Part shown: positions 54,823 through 63,552 of the stretch, one piece after another | Numbering within the stretch: the stretch's first letter is position 1 | Layout: each line of letters opens with the position of its first letter | Origin: Pseudomonas putida | Lineage (GTDB): Bacteria; Pseudomonadota; Gammaproteobacteria; Pseudomonadales; Pseudomonadaceae | Reading direction: 5' to 3' | NCBI RefSeq assembly: GCF_001976065.1 | Contig: NZ_MNAH01000010.1 | Span: forward strand, 124,001 to 188,000 | Length of the DNA: 64,000 nucleotides | Notes under the pieces: model-generated | The model's database searches: none | What the model was told of the DNA's origin: nothing | Seen by the model: only the letters and a program-made list of their open reading frames with translations | Translations under genes and position numbers: made by a program

Positions 54823-55782
54823 TCACGGTGAAAGCGCACCGGCAGGCGCCGACACATCGACCCAATAACGGCTGTAGCGGATGATCCGCAGCGAGAAGCC
54901 ACTCTCCAGCGCCGCCAGCGCCAGGTCGGTGTCATCGATCGGGAATGCGCCGGATACCTTGAGCTGGGCAATGCGCGGATCGCAGCGCAGCACGCCGCTG
55001 CGATAGCGCGAAAGGTCAGCCAGCAACTCGCTCAAGGGACGATTGATGGCAATGATGCTGCCCTGTTGCCAGGCGCCCACCGACGCATCGTTGCGCTGTA
55101 CTGCCCCCAATGAGCGGCCATCGAAGTCCAGGGACTGACCGGCCTCCAGACGCACCATCGAGCCCGCGGAACGGACCTCCACGGCCTTCTCGAGCACCGC
55201 CACCCCACCGCTCTGTTCATGGGCGCGGACGATGAAACGCGTGCCGAGGGCCAGCACCTCGGCATGACGGGTGAGCACCTTGAACGGCCGCTGCAGGGGA
55301 TCGGCTGCAGTCGTCACCCGGATCTCACCGCGCAACAGTTCGAGCACTCGTTGACGCCCGTCGAAACGCAGGTTGACCGACGTGTCGGTGTTGAGCAGCA
55401 ACGCGCTGCCATCGGCCAGGCGAAACTCGCGGCGTTCGCCCACGGCGGTGCGAAAATCGGCCAGCAGGTTCTGTGAGGTTTCACTGCGCCAGCCCAGCCA
55501 GCCCAGAGAACCGGCTGAAGCGAGCACCAGCACACTGCGCAACACCTGCCGCCGGGAGCGATCGGCGCCGCGCAACGCAGGCGACGCCAGGGAGCCCGGC
55601 ACGCTCGCCATCTGCTCGCTGACGTCGACCATGCGTTGCCAGGCCTGGCGATGGGCCGGATCGCCGGCCAGCCAGGCGTTCCAGGCGGCCAGGTCGGAAT
55701 CGCTGGCAATCCCCGAGCGAAGCCGGGCATACCAGCGGGCGGCGTCGCCAATCGCCTGCAACTCAGGGGGCGACAGGCTCAT
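54823..55782 (-). CDS. FecR-type transmembrane regulator (anti-sigma factor)
   Basis: 319 residues. N-terminal cytoplasmic domain (ARWYARLRSG...WNAWLAGDPAHRQAWQRM), one membrane span (~90-108, VLVLASAGSLGWLGW), periplasmic FecR domain (TAVGERREFRLADGS, LNTDTSVNLRF) and a C-terminal STN-like part (LSRYRSGVLRCDP). It relays siderophore binding from the receptor to FecI. ATG at 55782 overlaps fecI by 4 nt; the longer frame runs inside fecI. Confidence 0.9.
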   Translation of the reverse strand: MSLSPPELQAIGDAARWYARLRSGIASDSDLAAWNAWLAGDPAHRQAWQRMVDVSEQMASVPGSLASPALRGADRSRRQVLRSVLVLASAGSLGWLGWRSETSQNLLADFRTAVGERREFRLADGSALLLNTDTSVNLRFDGRQRVLELLRGEIRVTTAADPLQRPFKVLTRHAEVLALGTRFIVRAHEQSGGVAVLEKAVEVRSAGSMVRLEAGQSLDFDGRSLGAVQRNDASVGAWQQGSIIAINRPLSELLADLSRYRSGVLRCDPRIAQLKVSGAFPIDDTDLALAALESGFSLRIIRYSRYWVDVSAPAGALSP

Positions 55783-56300
55783 GCCAGTTGCAACTGGATC
55801 TGCATCAGGCAGCAATGCTCCATGGCCTTGGCCATGTAGTTGTTGACCGTGCGGGTGCTGATATTCAAGCGCTCGGCAATCTGCGGGTAGGTCAGGCCGT
55901 CGAACTGGGACAGGATGAACGCCTGCTTGACCTTGGTCCCCAATCCTTGCAGCAGGCGGTCGATTTCCACCAGCGCTTGCAGCAGGATCGCCTGTTCCTC
56001 CAGCGAGGGCTGCTGCCATTCAGGCATGGCGGCCAGGGCTTCGAGGTAGGACTGTTCCAGCGAGCGTCGGCGAAACAGATCGATCAGCAAGCCCTTGGCG
56101 ATCATCGACAGGTAAGGTCGCGGTTCGCGAATCTCCAGCGCGTTTCGCGCCTTGATCACCCGCACAAAGGTGTCCTGCGCCAGGTCCGCGGCATCGAACG
56201 CATTGCCCAGGCGCTGGCGCAGCCAGCCATTGAGCCAACCGTGGTGCTCGCAATACAGATCATTGACGGCGCTGCGCAGGGATAAGTCGTTGGCGGACAT
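55779..56300 (-). CDS. ECF sigma factor, FecI type
   Basis: 173 residues with sigma region 2 (DLAQDTFVRVIKARN, PRPYLSMIAKGLLIDLFRRR) and region 4 (LSQFDGLTYPQIAERLNISTRTVNNYM). Predicted to direct transcription of the receptor gene. First gene of the fecIR pair, controlled by the Fur-like site at 56323. Confidence 0.93.
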   Translation of the reverse strand: MSANDLSLRSAVNDLYCEHHGWLNGWLRQRLGNAFDAADLAQDTFVRVIKARNALEIREPRPYLSMIAKGLLIDLFRRRSLEQSYLEALAAMPEWQQPSLEEQAILLQALVEIDRLLQGLGTKVKQAFILSQFDGLTYPQIAERLNISTRTVNNYMAKAMEHCCLMQIQLQLA

Positions 56301-56322
56301 GACGATGGAATAATTCGCGAGT

Positions 56323-56341
56323 GATAATGACTCGCATTGTC
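56323..56341. promoter_or_regulatory. Fur box upstream of fecI
   Basis: GATAATGACTCGCATTGTC, a 19-bp match to GATAATGATAATCATTATC at about 14 positions, 23 bp before the fecI start. Predicts iron repression. Confidence 0.7.
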
Positions 56342-56462
56342 AGTCGTGCGCAGGGTAATTTGCAATAGCCACAACGGCCAACCTGCCCCACCCCACCGGA
56401 AGGTAGGGCCAGGCAGGGGCTACGCTGATATCATTCAAGTACTTACAAGCCGGGTGGAAAAC

Positions 56463-56624
56463 ATGAACCGTCAAAAAAAGCTGCAGCAGCTGTTCAAGGA
56501 AAAGGCCAAGAAGGCCAGCGCCAAACTGGCACCGAAAAAGCCGAAATACATCAGCAAGGCTGACCGGTTGAAACTGGCGGCTGAAGCCGGTGACGCCTCG
56601 ATCACCCCCCCTAGCGAAAATTGA
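56463..56624 (+). CDS. Small basic protein, DUF2986 family
   Basis: 53 residues, MNRQKKLQQLFKEKAKKASA... and KPKYISKADRLK. Lys-rich, no membrane span. A widespread small Pseudomonas protein of unknown function. I take the ATG at 56463. Its 3' end overlaps the convergent small gene by 14 nt. Confidence 0.75.
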   Translation: MNRQKKLQQLFKEKAKKASAKLAPKKPKYISKADRLKLAAEAGDASITPPSEN

Positions 56625-56784
56625 TCCAATTCGGCGCACCCGTACTCATCGCCACACAACTCGCGTAATGCTTGCAGGCCTTGACGCTGGCGGGCTCCGG
56701 CGGCACCGACAGCAGCACGGTCAACACCAGGAAAAACAGGATCAAAAACGGTACGTAATAGGCGAGATGACTTTTTATTTTCAT
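56611..56784 (-). CDS. Small membrane protein, hypothetical
   Basis: 57 residues from ATG 56784 (MKIKSHLAYYVPFLILFFLV...). One membrane span near the N-terminus, then a tail with two Cys (KACKHYASC) probably in the periplasm. No family recognised. The ATG five codons upstream is an alternative start. Confidence 0.5.
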   Translation of the reverse strand: MKIKSHLAYYVPFLILFFLVLTVLLSVPPEPASVKACKHYASCVAMSTGAPNWINFR

Positions 56785-56828
56785 TGTCAGTACTCTCATG
56801 ACCTTTGGATTGAAACTGCGCTGGCAAT

Positions 56829-56858
56829 AGGGCGCCTTCGAGTGACCGAAGGCGCCCT
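56829..56858. terminator. Strong stem-loop after the Rieske oxygenase gene
   Basis: Perfect 12-bp stem AGGGCGCCTTCG / CGAAGGCGCCCT with a 6-nt loop, 10 nt beyond the oxygenase stop. No U-tract on either strand, so a 3'-end stabiliser or weak terminator. Confidence 0.55.
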
Positions 56859-56867
56859 GTCACGCTG

Positions 56868-57908
56868 TCAGCGCTCGTCCACCGTGATGAACTCGCGACG
56901 CTCTGCCATGAACGCCGGCACGTCGTCCTCATCGGTGAAGAACTGCTCGTACCACTCGCGCAACTGATAGACCGGACCGTCGGTTTCCGCCAGCACCGGC
57001 TTGTCGATGCGGATCTTGTGTTTCCAGATCACCACGTCCTGGTAGAACGAGTCGCGGTTGCCCTGGACGTAGGCCCTGGCCACTTCCTGGTTCTGTTCAT
57101 CGGTCCAGCCCGGCACCCGCTTGACCATGCAACCAAAACGCAGGTCGAAGCTGTTCGGTGTCACCGGCACGTGACTGTTGAGCAGGATGGCGTGGATGCG
57201 CACGTCGCCGAACATCGAGCTGATGTGGGTGAAGTGGGTCGCCGGCCCGTAGTAGGCCGACGGCGCGATCAGGTCGCCGCCCAGGCGCTCGGAGTCGCCA
57301 TGGAAAATCTGGTGGCCGATGTGTCCTTCGAAAACGTTGGCGAAGTACTTGGTCGGGGTGCCGTGCACCGGTCCGAAGTGCTGGGCGTCCACCAGGTTAT
57401 CGACCAGCTCCCGTGGGTTGGTCTCGATGTGCATGGTGTCGATGTTCCAGTCATGCACCCAGTCCGGATCGTCCATCTCGGGCAGGTGCGGAATGACCAC
57501 GCCCTCCTTCGGCGCACGACCTTCGGGGTTGTTCCAGACGAACAGCAGGTTGTTCTCCTCGCAGGTCAACCAGCTGCGGGTCTTGGCCTTGGGCGGGATG
57601 CGCTTGCAGTAAGGGATCTCCACGCATTTGCCGCCGGTGTCGTACTTCCAGTGGTGGAACGGGCACACCAGCCGGTCGTTCTCGATGGTGCCCTGGGACA
57701 GGTCCGCGCCCATGTGCGGGCAATAGGCATCGAGGATGCTGATGTTGCCCTGGCTGTCGGCAAAGGCCACCAGGCGGGTGCCGAAGATTTCCAGGGTATG
57801 GGGCTTGCCATCACGGTAGTCGCTGGCATTGCCCAGGCAGTGCCAGCCGCGGGCGTAACGGTGGCTGCGCTGGGCGTTCTCGATGTTGATTTCAGCGAGT
57901 TTGGTCAT
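56868..57908 (-). CDS. Rieske non-heme iron oxygenase, KshA-like
   Basis: 346 residues. Rieske 2Fe-2S ligands C-x-H ... C-x2-H seen as YCPHMG and CPFHHW. Mononuclear iron motif DNLVDAQHFGPVHG. The N-terminal ARGWHCLGNASDYRDGKPH and LDAYCPHMGADLSQGT strongly resemble KshA, the oxygenase of 3-ketosteroid 9-alpha-hydroxylase. A reductase partner is not in the window. ATG at 57908 behind GAGG. It may share the ped-type upstream element at 57982. Substrate inferred as a steroid or similar polycyclic. Confidence 0.85.
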   Translation of the reverse strand: MTKLAEINIENAQRSHRYARGWHCLGNASDYRDGKPHTLEIFGTRLVAFADSQGNISILDAYCPHMGADLSQGTIENDRLVCPFHHWKYDTGGKCVEIPYCKRIPPKAKTRSWLTCEENNLLFVWNNPEGRAPKEGVVIPHLPEMDDPDWVHDWNIDTMHIETNPRELVDNLVDAQHFGPVHGTPTKYFANVFEGHIGHQIFHGDSERLGGDLIAPSAYYGPATHFTHISSMFGDVRIHAILLNSHVPVTPNSFDLRFGCMVKRVPGWTDEQNQEVARAYVQGNRDSFYQDVVIWKHKIRIDKPVLAETDGPVYQLREWYEQFFTDEDDVPAFMAERREFITVDER

Positions 57909-57981
57909 TGTTATTGTTCCTCGGTTGCAGACTTGGGCAGGCAATGCCCCCAAGAAATACAGGGTGATCCCATGGCCGACA

Positions 57982-57991
57982 TCATTGGGTA
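57982..57991. promoter_or_regulatory. Possible ped-box-like site upstream of the oxygenase gene
   Basis: TCATTGGGTA, 74 bp upstream of the start. Right half matches the FIST-gene site but the left half does not; could be chance. Confidence 0.25.
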
Positions 57992-58048
57992 GCCGCGTCG
58001 GCAGGTCATCCTTCAGTTGGACTAGATCAAACGCGATCCACTCTCAAT

Positions 58049-58072
58049 GGCACCCCTGTCACCAGGGGCGCC
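58049..58072. terminator. Stem-loop after the DUF1329 gene
   Basis: GGCACCCCTG / CAGGGGCGCC with a 4-nt loop, just after the DUF1329 stop on the minus strand. No U-tract. Confidence 0.45.
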
Positions 58073-58083
58073 GCGCTTGACGG

Positions 58084-59460
58084 TTACTGGCCGAAACGCC
58101 GGGCAGCTTCCGGGCCGAAGTCCCGTGGGCTGAAGCCGGGTTTGTTCAACAGGTAGCCGTTGCGCTGCTCGTTGATCAGGTTGAACGCCAGGTAGCTGCC
58201 GGCATTGAGGTCGTAGTACAGGCCGACGCCCGCTTGCGGCCGCTGGGTTTCGTAGGCGTAGAAGTAATTGAGCATCGAGGTGCGCCACAGCTCGCCACGG
58301 TTGTCATAGTTGTCGGCGAGCATCGGGAACCAGGTGTCCTCGTCGATATACAACTTGCGCTTGCCATACAGGTGGCGATAACCCGGCTTGAGGGTGCCTT
58401 CGAGCTCCCACACCCGATGGCGCTCATAACGCATGGCATCGGGATTGATGTGGCCCGGCGTCAGCAGATCGGCGTACTTGAGGTTGGCCGCGTGCAGGCG
58501 GTAGGTGTTGTAGGGGATGAACATCTCGCGCTTGCCGACGATCTTCCAGTCGTAACGCTGCCCGGAACCGTTGAACAAGCGCACCTCGTCGACGGTGATC
58601 GAGCCACCGCTGCCAGGGAACGACATGTCGAAACCATAGCCTGGCGACTGGCGCACACGCCGGGTGCCCGGATCGTAACGCCAGGCCTGGCGCGGTTCGG
58701 TCTTGTCATTCCAGAACTCGGTGCCGGTATTGATCTCGCCCTTGTCGCGTTGCGGCAACAGGGTTTCGTTGAGGTAGAACGACGAGTTGCCGGTGGTCTC
58801 GCCAATCTTGCCGGGTTCCAGCGCCGGCGCCAGGTTGCGCGAATGCACGCGGCCCCAGTTGATGTTGCCATCCTTGAGCACGTAGGCGTTGTCGGAGGTG
58901 TATTCCTCGGTCCAGGCACGCAGGGTAAAAGCCGAGGCGTTCTTCAACAGTTCCAGGCCGCTGCGCGGTACCGGAAAGGCTGTGCCACCGGTTTTGCCCA
59001 CCACCCCTTCACCCTCATCCACCAGGCGAGCAATGCTGGCGTTCTCGCGGGTGGCTTTGCAAACCGCGTCGTCGAAGCGGAAATCCCGGTGCGAGGGGTA
59101 GATCGGCATCTTGTAGGTGCCCGGGAACAGCTTGAACAGGGCTTTCTGGCCGTCGGACAGGTAGTCGTTGTACTGCGCGATGTTCTGCGCGGTAATCACG
59201 AACAGCGGTTTTTCGTCCGCGTACGGGTCGACCGGGTGGTTACCCGTGCCCTTGAAGTCGACGTGGGGTGGCGCGCCCAGCCATTTGCCGCTGAACGCTG
59301 GAATGCTGCCGTCGGCGTTGCCGGCTTTTTCCGCGCCCATGCACGTCAAGTCTGTGCCCAGGCGGGAGGCATCTTCGGGTGCGGCATTCACCGTGCCGAT
59401 GGCACAGCAGCCCAATAACAACGCCAACGCCCAGCCAGGGGACTGATTACTGCCGGTCAT
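58084..59460 (-). CDS. DUF1329 outer-membrane-associated protein
   Basis: 458 residues, signal peptide (LALLLGCCAIGTVNAAPEDA), LolA/LolB-like beta-rich body with motifs YAYETQRP and LYIDEDTWFPMLADNYDNRGELWR. DUF1329 genes often lie in steroid and other hydrophobic-substrate degradation clusters, usually with a DUF1302 partner (not seen here). A role in lipid or substrate movement at the outer membrane is plausible. ATG at 59460 behind AAGGAG. Confidence 0.85.
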   Translation of the reverse strand: MTGSNQSPGWALALLLGCCAIGTVNAAPEDASRLGTDLTCMGAEKAGNADGSIPAFSGKWLGAPPHVDFKGTGNHPVDPYADEKPLFVITAQNIAQYNDYLSDGQKALFKLFPGTYKMPIYPSHRDFRFDDAVCKATRENASIARLVDEGEGVVGKTGGTAFPVPRSGLELLKNASAFTLRAWTEEYTSDNAYVLKDGNINWGRVHSRNLAPALEPGKIGETTGNSSFYLNETLLPQRDKGEINTGTEFWNDKTEPRQAWRYDPGTRRVRQSPGYGFDMSFPGSGGSITVDEVRLFNGSGQRYDWKIVGKREMFIPYNTYRLHAANLKYADLLTPGHINPDAMRYERHRVWELEGTLKPGYRHLYGKRKLYIDEDTWFPMLADNYDNRGELWRTSMLNYFYAYETQRPQAGVGLYYDLNAGSYLAFNLINEQRNGYLLNKPGFSPRDFGPEAARRFGQ

Positions 59461-59561
59461 TTTTATTCTCCTTAGGTTCGACAACGGTGGCCCAGTATCG
59501 ACAGCCCGGGAACCCGGCAGCATCGTCCGCACGGACTAACGCATTTTGCCGCGCACCCGCT

Positions 59562-60764
59562 TCATAGCCGCGCCGTCGCTGGCTGCGGCGCGCCCAGGGC
59601 GACCACACTGTTGAGCATGATCCGCACCAGCTCCGTCTGGCGTCGCACACCGGTCTTGGAAAAAATCGAGCGCAGGTGCGCCCGCGCGGTATTGCGGCGG
59701 ATATTCAGGAATTCCGAGGCTTCCTCCAGCGACAGGCCGTTGGCCAGTTCCAGGGCCAGCGTGGTTTCCGCCGGCGTCAGGTTGTACAGTTGCGACGTCA
59801 GCACCGTGCTCACCAGCGACTTGCTCACGGCATCGCGCACATACACCACCACCGTGGGCTTGCCGTTGCCTTCGAGCAGGTCCCCGGACGGAATCAACTC
59901 CACCACCACGCCCAGGCTGACCTGCCCCGAAGGGCGGGAAATCGAGGTCGCCTCGGCCACCTGCACACCCCGGCTGGCGCCTTGTCTGGCGCGCTGGAAG
60001 GCATTGCGCACCAGGCGCGCCAGCTCGCGATTGTCGCTGGGATAAGTCGCTTCCAGCCGCCCGCCGACCACCTTGAGGCCGTCCTGGCTGTCGAGGATCT
60101 CCCGGGCCACGGGATTGAGTTGCACCACGGTGCCGTGCTCATCGAGCACGATGGTCGCCACCGCCAGGCGGCTGATCGTCTGTGAATACAGGCTGCCCAG
60201 CGACTCGCTGCGGTCGAGCAGCGAATACATGTGCAAGGCCCGGCGCAGATGGGGCAACAACATGGCGCACATGGCCCGCTCGGCGTCACTGAACCGTGGC
60301 TGGGCCCGGGGTCGATTGATCCGGAAACGCACGGTGCCGCCATCCGGCATGCGGATATCGGCACCGAGCATGTGGTAGCAGTCGTAGGGCTGGCAGTACA
60401 GTAGGTAAAACGCCGAGCTGGACCATTCGCTGTCGCTGATCAGCTCATCGACGGTGAACACCGTGTCAGTGGGCAGACCATCGAACAGGGTGGATTTGGC
60501 GTAGTAGGCGTAATGGTTGATACCGCCCTGCCCCAGTTCGACATCGCCGGCGACCACCATCGGTGACAACAGCGGCTCGTCCTGGACCCGCAGGATCAAG
60601 GTGACGAAATTGGCCTTGAACAACGTCCGCACCTCGCGCAACGCGTCGCTCAAGCTGCGGGTATCCATTGCCGAATCGTAGATGTTGCCGATAATCCGTT
60701 CGTACTCGTCCAGCTCCAGGCCCATGTGCGCCAGGACCTGTGCATTGGGCATACCACTTTGCAT
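59562..60764 (-). CDS. LuxR-family transcriptional regulator
   Basis: 400 residues. N-terminal GAF/PAS-like sensory half (~10-190), a second PAS-like segment (~185-290, ATIVLDEHGTVVQLN) and a C-terminal LuxR HTH (LTPAETTLALELANGLSLEEASEFLNIRRNTARAHL). No receiver domain, so probably ligand-sensing. Likely local regulator of the surrounding degradation genes. I take the ATG at 60764 behind GGGGA, because the ATG at 60770 is too close to it. Confidence 0.8.
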   Translation of the reverse strand: MQSGMPNAQVLAHMGLELDEYERIIGNIYDSAMDTRSLSDALREVRTLFKANFVTLILRVQDEPLLSPMVVAGDVELGQGGINHYAYYAKSTLFDGLPTDTVFTVDELISDSEWSSSAFYLLYCQPYDCYHMLGADIRMPDGGTVRFRINRPRAQPRFSDAERAMCAMLLPHLRRALHMYSLLDRSESLGSLYSQTISRLAVATIVLDEHGTVVQLNPVAREILDSQDGLKVVGGRLEATYPSDNRELARLVRNAFQRARQGASRGVQVAEATSISRPSGQVSLGVVVELIPSGDLLEGNGKPTVVVYVRDAVSKSLVSTVLTSQLYNLTPAETTLALELANGLSLEEASEFLNIRRNTARAHLRSIFSKTGVRRQTELVRIMLNSVVALGAPQPATARL

Positions 60765-60839
60765 AACCATTCCCCAGCAGAGAGACCCGACCTGCGGGCC
60801 CCATGGATTAATCGACAGGTCGGCACTGCCCCGCTCGCC

Positions 60840-62048
60840 TCATGGCAGCTCGAACAGGCCGGCGGCGCCCATGCCGCCGCCGATGCACATGGCGATCACC
60901 ACATACCGAACACCGCGCCGCCGCCCTTCGAGCAAGGCGTGGCCGACCATCCGCGCGCCGGACATGCCGAACGGGTGACCGATGGCAATCGCCCCGCCGT
61001 TGACGTTCAGGCGATCGGCCGGGATCTGCAGCGCATCGCGGCAATGCAGCACCTGGCTGGCGAAGGCCTCGTTGATCTCCCACAGGCCGATATCCTTCAC
61101 GCCCAGGCCAAAACGCTTGAGCAGCTTGGGAATCGCGATCACCGGGCCGATGCCCATTTCCTCAGGCGCGCAGCCGCCCACGGCAATGCCGCGGTAGATA
61201 CCCAGTGGCGTCAGCCCGCGGCGCTTGGCCTCGGCTCGACTCATCAGCAAGCTGGCCGCGGCACCGTCGGAGAATTGCGAGGCGTTGCCGGCGGTGACGA
61301 ACTCGCCCTGCTCGACCCAGGCGCCGTCCTTCCACACCGTTTTCAAGCCCGCCAAGTCTTCCAGGCGCGTATTGGGCCGGTTGCACTCGTCTTTCAGCAC
61401 CTGCACGCGTTCGTGGCCATTGGGTTGACCATCGGCGGCGAACAGCAGTTTATCCACGCTCAGGCCGACGATTTCATCGTCGAACAGGCCGTCTCGCTGC
61501 GCGGCGGCGGTGCGCAACTGGCTGTGCAGCGAATACTCGTCCTGGGCGGCGCGACTGATGCCATAGCGACGCGAGACGATCTCGGCGGTCTCGATCATCG
61601 GGATATAGGCGCTGGGCATCACCTGCAGCACGGCTTCGGAACGGGCGCGATAGGCATTCTTGTGCTTGGTCTGGGTCAGCGACAGGGACTCCACGCCACC
61701 ACCGATGGCAATGTTCATCTCGCCGGTCATGATGCCCTTGGCGGCCATGCCAATGCTCATCAGGCCCGAGGCGCACATGCGATCCACCGCCATGCCCGGC
61801 ACGCTGTCCGGCAAACCGCCGGTGTAGGCGCAGAGCCGGCCGATGTTGAAGCCCTGGGTGCCCTGCTGCACCGACGCGCCCATGATCACATCCTCGACCT
61901 CGGCAGGCTCGATGCCGGCGCGCTCGACCACCGCGCGCACCACATGGCCGCCCAGCACCGGGGCCTCGGTATCGTTGAACGATCCGCGAAACGACTTGGC
62001 CAACGCGGTACGGGCGGTGGCGACGATGACGACTTCATTCTGGTCCAT
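60840..62048 (-). CDS. Thiolase (acetyl-CoA C-acyltransferase)
   Basis: 402 residues. Nucleophile Cys in DRMCASGLMSI, His in NGGAIAIGHPFGMSGARM, and the second Cys in MCIGGGMG, all intact. Catalyses CoA-dependent cleavage of a 3-ketoacyl-CoA. Seven bases downstream of the MaoC gene in a tight minus-strand run, which suggests one beta-oxidation-like pathway. Confidence 0.9.
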   Translation of the reverse strand: MDQNEVVIVATARTALAKSFRGSFNDTEAPVLGGHVVRAVVERAGIEPAEVEDVIMGASVQQGTQGFNIGRLCAYTGGLPDSVPGMAVDRMCASGLMSIGMAAKGIMTGEMNIAIGGGVESLSLTQTKHKNAYRARSEAVLQVMPSAYIPMIETAEIVSRRYGISRAAQDEYSLHSQLRTAAAQRDGLFDDEIVGLSVDKLLFAADGQPNGHERVQVLKDECNRPNTRLEDLAGLKTVWKDGAWVEQGEFVTAGNASQFSDGAAASLLMSRAEAKRRGLTPLGIYRGIAVGGCAPEEMGIGPVIAIPKLLKRFGLGVKDIGLWEINEAFASQVLHCRDALQIPADRLNVNGGAIAIGHPFGMSGARMVGHALLEGRRRGVRYVVIAMCIGGGMGAAGLFELP

Positions 62049-62055
62049 GGCTAAC

Positions 62056-62526
62056 TCACTCGGAAATGGGGTTGAAGGTGTAGCGGCTGATGGTGTCGAT
62101 CACGCAGCCGGGGCGTGCCTGGCCTTCGACTTCCATGGTCATGCGCACCACCAGTTGCACGGCGTCGCCCAGTTGTTCGGCGCGCAGGATCTGGCCGCTG
62201 CCGCGCACCCGCGAATCGACCTTGACCGGCGCCGGGAAGCGCACCCGGTCGCTGCCGTAGTTCACGCCCATCGCCATGTTTTCAAGGATCAGCAACTGCG
62301 GCATGAACAGGTTGGCCAGTGACTGGGTCAGGTAGCCGTGGGCAATGCAGGCGCCAAACGGGCCGCTGGCGGCGCGCACCGGGTCGACGTGAATCCACTG
62401 GTGATCGCTGGTGGCTTCGGCGAACAGATCGATGCGTTGCTGGCTGATGGTCAGCCATTCGGTGTGGCCCAGATCCAGGCCCTCGGCCGCCAGCAACGCC
62501 TGGGCACTGTTGAATACGTGGCTCAT
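62056..62526 (-). CDS. MaoC-like enoyl-CoA hydratase
   Basis: 156 residues, hot-dog fold with the hydratase motif FAEATSDHQWIHVDPVRA (Asp/His catalytic pair) and GPFGACIAHGYLT. Hydrates an enoyl-CoA. Between the thiolase and the IpdF-like dehydrogenase. ATG at 62526. Confidence 0.88.
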   Translation of the reverse strand: MSHVFNSAQALLAAEGLDLGHTEWLTISQQRIDLFAEATSDHQWIHVDPVRAASGPFGACIAHGYLTQSLANLFMPQLLILENMAMGVNYGSDRVRFPAPVKVDSRVRGSGQILRAEQLGDAVQLVVRMTMEVEGQARPGCVIDTISRYTFNPISE

Positions 62527-62536
62527 GTGCACATCC

Positions 62537-63322
62537 TCAAGCCTGTTGTGAACTGACGGACAGCACTTCGCCGACCATGTAGGAGGCATAATCGCTGGCC
62601 AGGAACATCATCACGTTGGCCACCTCCCAGACTTCGGCGGCACGCCCGAACGCCTCGCGCCCGGCCAGGCTGGCGAGCAACTCTTCGCTGGAGGCTTTCT
62701 TGAGGAAATCGTGCAGCGCAATCGACGGCGACACCGCGTTGATGCGCACGCCGAACTCGGCGGCTTCCAGGGCGCTGCAGCGGGTCAGCGCCATCACCCC
62801 GGCCTTGGCGGCGGCGTAATGGGCCTGTTCCTTCTGCGCCCGCCAGCCGAGCACCGAGGCGTTGTTGACGATGGCCCCGGCACCACGGCGCTGCATGTGC
62901 GGCAACATCGCCCGGGTCATGCGGAAGGTGCCGGTCAGGGTCACATCCAGCACCCGCAACCATTCTTCGTCGCTCATCTCCACCACGCGTTTCTGGCCAC
63001 CCAGGCCTGCGTTGTTGATCAGCACATCGACCCCGCCCAACGCTTGCTCGGCTGCTGCCACCAGCGCCTGGACTTCGTTTTCGTCCGTGACATTGCACAG
63101 CTGGCCATAAATCGCCTGCAAACCCGTCTCGGCCTTGAGACGCTCCACCGCCTCCTCCAGGCGCCGCGCATGCACATCGGAAATCATCAATGCCCGACAA
63201 CCTTCCTCGGCACTGCGCCGGGCCGCCGAATAACCGATACCGGCACCGGCCGCCGCGGTAATCAACACCGACTTGCCGGCCAGCAATTGATGCCCGGGAA
63301 CATAAGGGGGGGCTTGTTTCAC
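62537..63322 (-). CDS. ipdF: Short-chain dehydrogenase, IpdF-like
   Basis: 261 residues. Cofactor motif ITAAAGAGIG, NNAG and catalytic YAAAK. The run NNASVLGWRAQ, ALTRCSALEAAE and VRINAVSPSIALH closely resembles IpdF of steroid degradation, which acts on the indane-type CoA ester from steroid rings C and D. I take a GTG start at 63322 (VKQAPPYVPGH) because GGAGG lies 8 nt upstream; an ATG further upstream has no ribosome site. Ten bases before the MaoC gene. Confidence 0.75.
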   Translation of the reverse strand: MKQAPPYVPGHQLLAGKSVLITAAAGAGIGYSAARRSAEEGCRALMISDVHARRLEEAVERLKAETGLQAIYGQLCNVTDENEVQALVAAAEQALGGVDVLINNAGLGGQKRVVEMSDEEWLRVLDVTLTGTFRMTRAMLPHMQRRGAGAIVNNASVLGWRAQKEQAHYAAAKAGVMALTRCSALEAAEFGVRINAVSPSIALHDFLKKASSEELLASLAGREAFGRAAEVWEVANVMMFLASDYASYMVGEVLSVSSQQA

Positions 63323-63443
63323 AGCGTCTACCTCCGAAGAAATCAATACGCTGCAGTTGTACGGAGGGAGCGATGCGGGCGCATCGTCAAAATGGGGTAT
63401 GAAGGTGGAGAAACAGCAAGACGGCGGCGGGCACGACGCGCCT

Positions 63444-63518
63444 CTGCAGGAGCCGGCTTGCTGGCGATGCGATGGTGGCCGTTATGCCGCCATCGCTGGC
63501 ACGCCAGCTCCTACAGGG
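63444..63518. repeat. REP inverted pair
   Basis: CTGCAGGAGCCGGCTTGCTGGCGATGC and GCATCG-like complement ending CCAGCTCCTACAGGGG, in the gap between the two SDR genes. Confidence 0.8.
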
Positions 63519-63552
63519 GATCGGGTACGGCCGCGAGTGAATGGTCGAGGCT

